In this document: in pieces, positions 9,355 through 18,129 of the stretch
Layout of the letters: each line of letters starts with the position of its first letter
Numbering within the stretch: position 1 is the stretch's first letter
Source of the DNA: Bacteroides finegoldii DSM 17565
GTDB taxonomy: Bacteria > Bacteroidota > Bacteroidia > Bacteroidales > Bacteroidaceae
Assembly (NCBI RefSeq): GCF_000156195.1
Contig: NZ_GG688330.1
Location: 80,079 to 144,078, forward strand
Length of the DNA: 64,000 nt
Direction of reading: 5' to 3'
Position numbers and translations under genes: made by a program
The notes under the pieces: generated by a model
The model's input: only the letters and a program-made list of their open reading frames with translations
Told to the model about the DNA's origin: nothing
Databases searched by the model: none

Positions 9355-12156
9355 ATGAATAATAAATTATTATATATTGTCGGTATGGCATTTCTGCTGT
9401 CTACCACAGCGAATGGGCAGCAACATGCAGCGGATAGTCTTGGGAACAACGGACTTGATGCGGAGATGATAGACTTGGGATATATCAAGAAAAACCGGTC
9501 GAATCTGACACAGGCGGTTTCTACCGTTTCTTCCGAAGTCTTTGAGAACAAGACAGCTACGATTTTGCAGAATTCTTTATACGGATTGTTCCCGGGGCTG
9601 TATGCGAAACAAGACGTTGGCTGGCATGCTGAAGCGGCACTGAACGTACGCGGACGGGGCGGTTTAGGCGACGGAACTCCTTTGATTATTGTCGACGGTT
9701 TCCCCCGTTCGTTGAATGCGATTACGCTGGAAGAGGTGGAAACGATGTCTGTGCTGAAAGATGGTGCGGCGACGGCATTGTATGGCGCACGTGGTGCCAA
9801 CGGAGTCATTTTGCTCACTACGAAAAGAGGTGCTTACAACTCTTTTGATGTCGATATTAATTATAAGCATGGTTTTACTCTCCCCGTCAACAAGCCGGAG
9901 ATGGCGGATGCCTATACTTATGCCCGGGCAATGAACGAGGCGTTGTATTACGACGGACTGGCTCCCATGTATTCCGAGAGTGACCTGAATGCGTTCAGAA
10001 ACCAAACTTCTCCGGATATTTTCCCGAATGTGAACTGGGTGGATGAAGGAACACGGAGCATGGGCGAAAACAATCAGTTGAACCTGCTGGTGCGTGGCGG
10101 GGGAAGCAAGTTGCGCTATATGGGACTTTTTGATTATAAAAACGATTTTGGCTTGTTGAATGAGAAGTATACTGAGTATACCGACCGTTATAAGTCGCAG
10201 ATTCGTAGCTATGATATGCGTTTGCGAATGAATATCGACGTAGATCTCACTTCCAGTACACAAATGCAGTTTGGCATTGTAGGGGTGCTGAATGAATCAA
10301 AACGGCCGGACGAGACAATCGGTACTATTTTTGAGAATCTGTACAAGGTGCCGTCGGCAGCGTTTCCAATCAAGACTTCCAATGATTTATGGGGAAGCAA
10401 TTTGCTTCACAAGATGAATCCGTTGGCTGTAATCGCCGATCAGGGATATTATCAGACTAACTGGAGAAAATTGGAAGCGAATATGCGAATCACCCAGGAT
10501 TTGTCCATGCTCTTGAAAGGTTTGAAGGCGGAAGCTGCCATCGCTTACGACAATACGGCTACTTTTTGGCAGGAAGGTTCCAAGACCTATTCGTATGAAG
10601 TGATTTCATATTCGGACGAGACGGGTAAAGTGGGAACTGTCTATAATGATAATCCTCAATATGTAGTGAACATAGGCAGTGGTTCCAATAAAGTATTGGA
10701 ACAAACGATCCGCAGCAATTGGGAAGTGAAATTGGGATATGACCGTGCATGGAATAATCACCAGTTAAGCGTATCCGCTCTTTACCGTCAGGAGATGGAA
10801 GAGTCGTTGGGAGTCAATTCTTCATGGTACCGTCATTCTTTGATGGGAATGGCAAGTTATAATTTCCGGAACAAGTATATGGTAGATGTGGTAGCCAATC
10901 GTTATGGTACCAGTGTACTGCTGAAAGGAGACAAGTTCCGCTTTTATCCGGCGGTGTCGGCTGCCTGGGTGTTGTCCAACGAAGATTTTCTGAAAGACCG
11001 GTCGTTCGTAGATCTGCTTAAGCTGCGTCTCTCTTATGGACGTTCGGCTGTCGACAATCTTGCTTACGGTTTGGGTAAACATTATTGGAGCAGCTTGCGT
11101 GAGTATTACTTCGGTGATAGTAACACTGAAGTATCCGGCTATTTGGAACGAAAAATACCCATGCGTTCATTGGAACTGGAAACGGCGGATAAATACAATA
11201 TCGGACTGGATGTACAGCTGTTCAAGAAACTTAGTTTCACAGCCGATATGTACTATGACAAGCGTTCAAATATTTTAGTTTCGAACAATAAAGTATCAGG
11301 AATGATCGGTATCGACGTTCCGCAGCAGAATGTAGGTAAGGTGGAAAGCAAAGGACTCGAATTGAGCCTTGGCTGGAATGATAAAATCCGTGATTTCCGT
11401 TACTATATCAACGGTAATGTTTCTTTCATGGACAGCAAAGTGCTGGAAAACGGTGAGGGTTATCAGCCTTATGACTATCTGTATGCGAAAGGGCATAAGG
11501 TAGGACAGGCCTTTGGTCTTGAGGCTGTCGGCTACTTCCGCGATGAGGAGGATATCCGTAAGAGTCCTGTTCAGACGTTCTCTACAGTACGTCCGGGTGA
11601 CGTGAAATACAAAGACCAGAACAACGATGGCCGGATTGACGCTTATGACGAAGTGGCGATTGGCAAGTCGACTACCGTGCCCGAAATGGTGTACGGCCTG
11701 AATCTGGGATTTGAATACAAGGGATTCGGAGTAGACGCGACATTTCAGGGAGTCGGCGGTATCAGCACGATGCTGACTACTCCGCATGTCTATCGTCCGC
11801 TTCGTAACAATAACAATATTTCCACCTGGTATCTGAAAGACAGAATCCGCTGGACGGAGAGTACAAAGGACATTGCCAATCTCCCCCGCCTGTCTACATT
11901 GGACAATGCGAACAACTATCGCAGCAGTACCCAATGGCTGGAAAACGGTTCGTTCTTTAAATTGCGTAACCTCAATGTCTATTATAATTTCCCACAGAAA
12001 TGGTCGGAAAAGCTGCGTATGGACAAACTTCAGGTCTATGTGCGTGCACAGGATTTATTCTCTTTAGACCATATTGATTATCTGAATTGTGAAAACCTTT
12101 CATTGGGTTATTTCGACACGATGAGCATTTCTTTGGGATTGAATATAAACTTTTAA
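9355..12156 (+). CDS. SusC-like TonB-dependent transporter 2, lacking the N-terminal extension
   Basis: Second outer-membrane transporter, 933 residues. After a signal peptide (about 1-21, ending ANGQ) it goes almost directly to the plug: MIDLGYIKKN (about 39-48) stands where SusC1 has its VVVGYG TonB-box segment, then AVSTVSSEVF and the plug ending GARGANGVILLTTKRG. The carboxypeptidase-regulatory-like domain found in SusC1 is absent. The barrel end (LDHIDYLN ... LGLNINF) is intact, so this looks like a natural short form and not a truncation. It lies 41 bp after susD1 and 12 bp before susD2. Two SusCD pairs in one operon suggest uptake of two product sizes or types, which is inference. Confidence 0.93.
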   Translation: MNNKLLYIVGMAFLLSTTANGQQHAADSLGNNGLDAEMIDLGYIKKNRSNLTQAVSTVSSEVFENKTATILQNSLYGLFPGLYAKQDVGWHAEAALNVRGRGGLGDGTPLIIVDGFPRSLNAITLEEVETMSVLKDGAATALYGARGANGVILLTTKRGAYNSFDVDINYKHGFTLPVNKPEMADAYTYARAMNEALYYDGLAPMYSESDLNAFRNQTSPDIFPNVNWVDEGTRSMGENNQLNLLVRGGGSKLRYMGLFDYKNDFGLLNEKYTEYTDRYKSQIRSYDMRLRMNIDVDLTSSTQMQFGIVGVLNESKRPDETIGTIFENLYKVPSAAFPIKTSNDLWGSNLLHKMNPLAVIADQGYYQTNWRKLEANMRITQDLSMLLKGLKAEAAIAYDNTATFWQEGSKTYSYEVISYSDETGKVGTVYNDNPQYVVNIGSGSNKVLEQTIRSNWEVKLGYDRAWNNHQLSVSALYRQEMEESLGVNSSWYRHSLMGMASYNFRNKYMVDVVANRYGTSVLLKGDKFRFYPAVSAAWVLSNEDFLKDRSFVDLLKLRLSYGRSAVDNLAYGLGKHYWSSLREYYFGDSNTEVSGYLERKIPMRSLELETADKYNIGLDVQLFKKLSFTADMYYDKRSNILVSNNKVSGMIGIDVPQQNVGKVESKGLELSLGWNDKIRDFRYYINGNVSFMDSKVLENGEGYQPYDYLYAKGHKVGQAFGLEAVGYFRDEEDIRKSPVQTFSTVRPGDVKYKDQNNDGRIDAYDEVAIGKSTTVPEMVYGLNLGFEYKGFGVDATFQGVGGISTMLTTPHVYRPLRNNNNISTWYLKDRIRWTESTKDIANLPRLSTLDNANNYRSSTQWLENGSFFKLRNLNVYYNFPQKWSEKLRMDKLQVYVRAQDLFSLDHIDYLNCENLSLGYFDTMSISLGLNINF

Positions 12157-12168
12157 AAAGAAAGTACG

Positions 12169-13833
12169 ATGAAAATAAAAACATATATAGCGATGATGTG
12201 TGCTTCTCTTTTAGTGGCAGGGTGTAGTCTGGATTTTGACGAAACCAATGGCGATACGAAAGAGACGGCTTATTCCTACTATGATAATTTGGAAAAACTG
12301 GTAGCTTACGTTTACAGTTTTCTACCGACAGATTTAGACCGCAACGATGGTGCGATGCTGGAGTCGGCTACGGACAATTCTATCTATAGCTGGGAGCAGA
12401 ATACGATTTACGATATCGGCAATAATGTATGGAGTCCCATTAAGACGATTGATACCGGCTGGGATTATTTTGACGCTATCCGAAGCGCTAACTCTTTCCT
12501 GGAGAATTTTGATATCGAGGTACTGAATAAGTTTGAGTATAATGACGACTATGAAGAGATAAAGGCCAAAGCTACCTTATTTCCTTATGAAGTACGTTTC
12601 CTGCGGGCTTTCTACCTATTCGAACTTGCCAAGCGTTATGGGAACATTCCGTTGCTGCTCCGGACTTATGAACCGGAAGAAATCAATTTGGTGGAACCTT
12701 CTTCTTTTGATGCGGTGATTGACTTTATCGTCACGGAGTGCGACCGGATTATTGCGGATAATGGATTGCCGGTAGATCATAGAGATTACCGGGGTGATAC
12801 CGGTCGTGCGACGAAGGGAGCCGTACTTGCTTTGAAATCCAGAGCGTTGCTTTATGCAGCCAGTCCGCTCCATAACCCAAGCGGAGAGCCTGCAAAATGG
12901 GAGAAGGCAGCGAAAGCCGCGGCTGCTGTGATTGCGATGAATAAATATAACTTGCCCAAAGTAGGCAGCGATCCGTTGTATATGGGTGATAACAATCTGT
13001 TCAATTCGCCCCAGTTGATTTTCGAACGCCGCGACGGAGCCAAGACAAGCACTTTTGAAGCACGCAATGAACCGATGGGCTATGAAGGCTCGAAGGGAGG
13101 AAATACGCCGACACAAAACTTGGTGGATGCTTTTGACATGAAAAACGGCACTCCGTTTAATTGGAATAATGCAGAGCATGTACGTAATATGTACGTGGAT
13201 GAACTGGGCAACCCGACTCGTGATCCGCGACTTTACCTGAATGTGCTGTATAATGGTGCTACATGGCTGAAGCAAAGAGTGGAAACGAATGTCGGTGGTC
13301 TGCATACCGGTATGGACGGCGCTACAAAAACGGGTTACTATCTGCGTAAGCACATGAATGCACAAGTCAGCCTGAATCCGGTGAGTCCGCTTGGCAAGGA
13401 ACATCATTTTCCTTTGTTCCGCTATGCTGAAATTCTGCTGAATTATGCCGAAGCGATGTATCATTGGGTAGGAGAGGACACGAAACCAACCGACTATCCT
13501 TATTCGGCTCGTGAAGCTTTGAACCTGGTTCGGGATTGTGCCGAAATGAAACATGTGGAAGAAACCGGTAATGCTTTCCTGGAGAAATTGCGCAATGAAC
13601 GACGCATTGAGCTGGCTTTTGAGGACCATCGTTTTTGGGATATCCGCCGTTGGAAGACAGGTGAAGTCGTAAAGAATATCTATGGCGTCAGAATAACAGG
13701 AACCGATACAAACTTTACGTATTCAAAAGTATTGGTGCGACAGAATCAGTGGGATGACAAGATGTACCTGTTCCCTTTCCCACAGGAAGAGTTGTATATG
13801 AATGAGAATTTGGTACAGAATCCCGATTGGTAA
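12169..13833 (+). CDS. SusD/RagB-like glycan-binding lipoprotein 2
   Basis: Surface lipoprotein of 554 residues, partner of SusC2. The signal peptide ends in a lipobox at Cys19 (LLVAGC). The family signature EVRFLRAFYLFELAKRYGNI is at about 141-160, and RRIELAFEDHRFWDIRRWK lies near residue 475. It shares the fold but little sequence with SusD1, so it is not a recent copy. It is separated from susC2 by 12 bp and from the lyase gene by 22 bp. Confidence 0.94.
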   Translation: MKIKTYIAMMCASLLVAGCSLDFDETNGDTKETAYSYYDNLEKLVAYVYSFLPTDLDRNDGAMLESATDNSIYSWEQNTIYDIGNNVWSPIKTIDTGWDYFDAIRSANSFLENFDIEVLNKFEYNDDYEEIKAKATLFPYEVRFLRAFYLFELAKRYGNIPLLLRTYEPEEINLVEPSSFDAVIDFIVTECDRIIADNGLPVDHRDYRGDTGRATKGAVLALKSRALLYAASPLHNPSGEPAKWEKAAKAAAAVIAMNKYNLPKVGSDPLYMGDNNLFNSPQLIFERRDGAKTSTFEARNEPMGYEGSKGGNTPTQNLVDAFDMKNGTPFNWNNAEHVRNMYVDELGNPTRDPRLYLNVLYNGATWLKQRVETNVGGLHTGMDGATKTGYYLRKHMNAQVSLNPVSPLGKEHHFPLFRYAEILLNYAEAMYHWVGEDTKPTDYPYSAREALNLVRDCAEMKHVEETGNAFLEKLRNERRIELAFEDHRFWDIRRWKTGEVVKNIYGVRITGTDTNFTYSKVLVRQNQWDDKMYLFPFPQEELYMNENLVQNPDW

Positions 13834-13855
13834 CCACAAGTATAATTAAGAAAAT

Positions 13856-16414
13856 ATGGATACAAAAATCTTTTCAAAAATAATGTTTGCCTTGTTGTTC
13901 TTTATGGCAACAGGGTGTAGCGACGATCAGGAAATCTTTTTCGAAGATTATGCCCGGGAAGAGGCACCGGAAGTGGTGCATCCCGACCAACGGGATAAAC
14001 CCTATCCGCGTGAGGAACATGAACTTTATATTAATCCGGCACCGCTGTTGGTGCCGCGAGCCGCGAGGAAAGAGAATGAATTTTTAGAGTTCGAACTGTC
14101 GCAAGATACCTCTTTTCCCGAACAGGGTACCTACCGTTCGGGAAAGCTGAACTGGAATGTATTTAATATCCACGAAGAGATGGCGGCAGGACAGTGGTAC
14201 TGGCGTTTCCGTACAGTGGATCAGGATGGAAGGACTGCAGGCTGGAGTAAGGTATACTCCTTTACAGTGACCGGTAAGGAACCGGTGTTCGTTACTCCGG
14301 ACTTCTCGGTGCTCCGGCAGAACATTCCTGTGGGATATCCCCGTATTCACTGTCACTTGGCTGCTGATATCGAGACTGCGAAAGCGAAGATACAAGAACA
14401 TGTGGAATATGACGACATGATTTCCAGAGCCGAACAAGCCTATAAAGAGCAAGGAATAGATGCCGCTAAAGGTTTGTATCTTCAAAGCGCTACATTGAGC
14501 GAATACATATTTGACTATCTTTATACGGCGTATTTGCTGACCGGTGAAACCAAGTATTATGATAAGATGCTGGACTATGTGCGCAGAATGTTGGGTGAAA
14601 CGTTGGCTGATGACACTTGGCGCAATAATGACTTCGCCGCTGCCGAAATCGTAACTATTCTGAGTACCGTTTATGATGCATGTCAGAATGACCTGACTGC
14701 CGATGAAATGACAAAGATGGAGACGGAGATAATGAAAATCGCCACTTACTATTACAATCATTTCAGAGGACGCATGGAAAACTGGTTCTTTGATGAACAC
14801 ACTTGGCAGGTTACATTGCGTGGAATGGTGCAGGGAACGTTTGTGCTTTGCCAGAAAAATCCGGAAGCAATGACTATTTTGCAATACTTCTATGAACTTT
14901 GGACTTCACGTGCGCCATCCAACGGTTTCAATCGTGACGGTTCCTGGTTCAACGGTGCGGGATACTTCCAAACCAATCAGTATACCTTATATTATATGAC
15001 TATGCTGTTGTCTCATCTCACAGGAGCGGACTTCCTGCAACATCCTTGGTTCCAGAATGCGGGAAGAGCCTTGGTTTATTCCTGGTTGCCGGACAGTCAG
15101 AATACTTCTTTCGGTGATTTCAACAGAGAGGACAGACCGGCCCGCTCCAGAATCGGTTTTGCCGATTTCCTGGCTCGTGAACTTAATGACCCCAATGCTA
15201 TCTGGTATGTGCAGGAATGTCAACGGTCGAGTATCGCGTCGGAGAGTATGCACAATTTATATCGCAATTATGACCTGCGCCTGTATCGTATCTCTCAGGG
15301 AGATGCACCTTATAATGTAGGTGGTCATGAAGATCCGGGATTGGAGAACTTTGTATGGTATAAGGATAGTGGTGAAGGAGTGGCTTTCTCGGATATGAAC
15401 GAACGCAGCAGCAATATGTCTCTTGCTTTCCGTTCCAGTCCTTATGGTTCGGGTAATCATACGCACTCGGATCAGAACAGCTTCCGACTTCTTTATAAAG
15501 GAGAATACGTATACATGAATGCTGGTTATTATCAGGTTTATAATGACGCTCATGCCATTCTGCAATATCGCAATACCCGCGGGCACAACACGGTGATGGT
15601 GAACGGTGTCGGTCAGCCTTTTACTACAAGAGCTTATGGCAATATCGAGCGTGCATTGAACGGAGATAATCTGGCCTACTTTATGGGCGATGCTTCGCAG
15701 GCATATTGCGGAACGACGGAAAATACGTATTGGATAAACAGTTTTGCCGAAGCGGGCTTGTCGCAGACACAGCAGTATGGTTTCGGCGATAATCCGTTGA
15801 ACAACTATAAACGTCAGATTTTTATGCTTCGTCCCAATAAGGTGGTTATCTATGATGATTTAGGTGCTACCGAACCTGCCACCTGGCAATGGTTGCTGCA
15901 TAGTCCGGTGGAATTCCACGTAGCGGGAAACAAGGTGACTACGGAGAATGAGACGGTAGGATTTACTTCCGTAGCGCAGATATTCAGTGATGAGACACCT
16001 AAGATTACGACTACCAACAAATGGTTCCCGGGCGGTGAACCGGCGAAAGCCGCTGACAAACAGTGGCATCTGACGGCGGAATTCGGCCCGGTGGCACAAA
16101 ACAAGATTCTTACCATTATCCAGGTGAGTGAAAACGGTAACGTGGAAAACATTTGGCGGGTAGACGACACATTTACAGTGGGCGACTGGACAATCGAAGC
16201 TGAATTGAGTGCGGATAAACCCGCAGCCATTTCTATTGCGAATACAGTGACGGGCACGGTATTCGACAATAGTGACCGCTCTCCGGTGTTAGGCGGTGCG
16301 CCTTACCAGCGTATGCAGGAGAAATCTTCCGTGCTTTATGATAAAGTACGTGGTACGGCACAGACGCAGGAGATAGGAGACAAACCACTGCAAGTGACCC
16401 GTGCGTTGAGATAA
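13856..16414 (+). CDS. Heparinase II/III-type polysaccharide lyase lipoprotein
   Basis: Predicted lyase of 852 residues, anchored through a lipobox at Cys21 (MATGC). An N-terminal beta/fibronectin-like region (about 50-145) precedes an alpha/alpha toroid of DUF4962 type (about 150-480) and a C-terminal beta-sandwich Heparinase II/III domain (about 500-800). Likely active-site residues by comparison with heparinase II-fold lyases: His315 (DEHTW), Tyr370 or Tyr375 (NGAGYFQTNQY) and His535/His537 (GNHTHSDQNSF), with His577 (RGHNTVMVNG) nearby. It could belong to PL33, PL21 or a related family; I cannot settle this by eye. Being surface-anchored and in the SusCD operon, it probably makes the first cuts, with PL12 and GH88 acting on the products. 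Confidence 0.87.
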   Translation: MDTKIFSKIMFALLFFMATGCSDDQEIFFEDYAREEAPEVVHPDQRDKPYPREEHELYINPAPLLVPRAARKENEFLEFELSQDTSFPEQGTYRSGKLNWNVFNIHEEMAAGQWYWRFRTVDQDGRTAGWSKVYSFTVTGKEPVFVTPDFSVLRQNIPVGYPRIHCHLAADIETAKAKIQEHVEYDDMISRAEQAYKEQGIDAAKGLYLQSATLSEYIFDYLYTAYLLTGETKYYDKMLDYVRRMLGETLADDTWRNNDFAAAEIVTILSTVYDACQNDLTADEMTKMETEIMKIATYYYNHFRGRMENWFFDEHTWQVTLRGMVQGTFVLCQKNPEAMTILQYFYELWTSRAPSNGFNRDGSWFNGAGYFQTNQYTLYYMTMLLSHLTGADFLQHPWFQNAGRALVYSWLPDSQNTSFGDFNREDRPARSRIGFADFLARELNDPNAIWYVQECQRSSIASESMHNLYRNYDLRLYRISQGDAPYNVGGHEDPGLENFVWYKDSGEGVAFSDMNERSSNMSLAFRSSPYGSGNHTHSDQNSFRLLYKGEYVYMNAGYYQVYNDAHAILQYRNTRGHNTVMVNGVGQPFTTRAYGNIERALNGDNLAYFMGDASQAYCGTTENTYWINSFAEAGLSQTQQYGFGDNPLNNYKRQIFMLRPNKVVIYDDLGATEPATWQWLLHSPVEFHVAGNKVTTENETVGFTSVAQIFSDETPKITTTNKWFPGGEPAKAADKQWHLTAEFGPVAQNKILTIIQVSENGNVENIWRVDDTFTVGDWTIEAELSADKPAAISIANTVTGTVFDNSDRSPVLGGAPYQRMQEKSSVLYDKVRGTAQTQEIGDKPLQVTRALR

Positions 16415-16450
16415 GGTAAACTTTTTGTTTAATAGAAATTTCAGAAAGAA

Positions 16451-18100
16451 ATGAAGAAAATAGTTTATATATTAGTAGCTTTGTTTATGACGCTTTTCGT
16501 TGCGTGTACGCAAGAGGAAAGTGTGGAAACCTTGAACGGGGACAGCCGGGTGAACTTTTCCTTGAAGTTACCGTCATCGGTAGCTTCCACGCGTGCGGCA
16601 ATTACGGTTCCCGCGTCTTATAAGATGCGTTGTATCCTGGAAGCGTGGACTGCTGATGATGAACCGATGCTGAAACATCGTGAGGAACAAGCGATTGAGG
16701 GTGGTGCTACCCCCTCAATCGACTTCAAGTTGCAAGCCGGCGATTATACTTGTCTGATTTGGACAGACTTTATAGCTGCTGATGCTGCGGAAGAGCAGAT
16801 TACTACGGAAGACGGATTGACTTATACACGTTATGCCGATACTTTTTATAATACGGAGAACCTGAAATCGGTAACAATTAAAGATGTCAACGGTGCCAAT
16901 CTGTTTGATACAGATGCATGCGACGCTTTCTTTGCCCGGATAGACCTGGAGAAAAAGTCGGAAGCTGTCGCACAGACTGTAACGCTGACTCGTCCTTTGG
17001 CAAAGGTGGTATTTAAGGAAGATGATGCGGAACAATTCTCTTTATTAACTAAATTAAGAGCTTCGTATCAGGTACCCTCAGGCTTTAATGTGGCGACCGG
17101 TGAACCGTTGAGTTCTATGCAGCCATTGAACTTTATAAAGAAGGATATTGATAAGGATAATGCCGGACGTGTGCTGTTTACCAACTACGTGTTCACTCCT
17201 TCCACCGGAAAACAGGAAATGGAAACCATTTCGTTCCAGTTTTCATTAGGCAGTACGGTTCTGAACCGTGAAATTCCCGCAGGTGCTGTCGCGCTGACGC
17301 GGAATCAGCAACTCACTGTGAAAGGAGAATTGATAGGTGACGGAACTTTTGTGCCCGAAGAGCCCGAACCGTCTGAACTTCCACAAGTAGGTGATTTTTT
17401 CTATGCAGACGGTAGCTGGTCTTCTTCTTATAAGGCAAGCGGAAGCAATCCTTGTATCGGTGTGGTATTTGCCGTGGCAAATAATGGCGGTGCAGCTTCT
17501 GCGGATACTCCGGATAATTATCCAGAAACTAGTTTGGAAGAGATTAAAGGCTGGGTGGTGGCTGCTTACGATCTTAGAGACGATAACACAAAGAATAATC
17601 TCAAACCTCGAAAATCGGCAGATGTGGTGATTCCTGAAGGTTTGAAAGGAGATATGAATGATATTCAGGGATTTTTGAAAACAGAATTGCTCAAGCAGCA
17701 GACTTTGTCTGATTATCCTATCGCGGAAATGATTGTAAACTATCAGAATAATGAGAAGACGAAAGCGCCTGCTTCTACCAGTGGTTGGTATTGGGGTGCT
17801 GTCAAACAATATGATGCGCTTGCAAAAGCATATGCAACAGCAAGTGGTGGGCAGTTGACGGAATCTTTGGCAGTTCGTGAGTCGTTGTTGCTTTTGGAAA
17901 ATGCCGGAATAGGGGAACTGTTCCCTTTAAATGGCAATGAGAGATGGCATTGGTATAGTACTGCTACAGATAAGAGGAATAAAGGTCTCTGGGCAGGATT
18001 TGTCTGTTTGGGTGTAGGGAATACAGATTATGGGAACATTGAAGATGATTGGGTAGAGGTGACAAAAAGTGGCAATGCCCGTGCTATCCTGACATTCTAA
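16451..18100 (+). CDS. Fimbrillin-like/lectin-like surface lipoprotein, paralog A
   Basis: Lipoprotein of 549 residues, lipobox at Cys19 (LFVAC). The N-terminal half (about 30-300) resembles the DUF6562/fimbrillin-like beta domains of Bacteroides: a VNFSLKLP strand, TRA, MRCILEAW, and DYTCLIWTDFI. The C-terminal domain (about 312-549) starts VGDFFYADGSWS and ends GNARAILTF; it recalls the C-terminal lectin-like domains of Bacteroides adhesins, but this is from memory. It occupies the operon place where SusE/SusF-type surface glycan-binding proteins usually stand, so glycan binding is the likely role. Its C-terminal domain is nearly the same as that of the next gene, while the N-terminal halves have diverged. 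Confidence 0.75.
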   Translation: MKKIVYILVALFMTLFVACTQEESVETLNGDSRVNFSLKLPSSVASTRAAITVPASYKMRCILEAWTADDEPMLKHREEQAIEGGATPSIDFKLQAGDYTCLIWTDFIAADAAEEQITTEDGLTYTRYADTFYNTENLKSVTIKDVNGANLFDTDACDAFFARIDLEKKSEAVAQTVTLTRPLAKVVFKEDDAEQFSLLTKLRASYQVPSGFNVATGEPLSSMQPLNFIKKDIDKDNAGRVLFTNYVFTPSTGKQEMETISFQFSLGSTVLNREIPAGAVALTRNQQLTVKGELIGDGTFVPEEPEPSELPQVGDFFYADGSWSSSYKASGSNPCIGVVFAVANNGGAASADTPDNYPETSLEEIKGWVVAAYDLRDDNTKNNLKPRKSADVVIPEGLKGDMNDIQGFLKTELLKQQTLSDYPIAEMIVNYQNNEKTKAPASTSGWYWGAVKQYDALAKAYATASGGQLTESLAVRESLLLLENAGIGELFPLNGNERWHWYSTATDKRNKGLWAGFVCLGVGNTDYGNIEDDWVEVTKSGNARAILTF

Positions 18101-18129
18101 ATATAATATCTAATTAAATCGATGAATTT

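Noticed and set aside
12616..13629. Open frame of 337 codons opposite susD2
   Set aside because: It lies wholly inside susD2, has no promoter or ribosome site, and gives a low-information protein rich in Ile, Arg and His.
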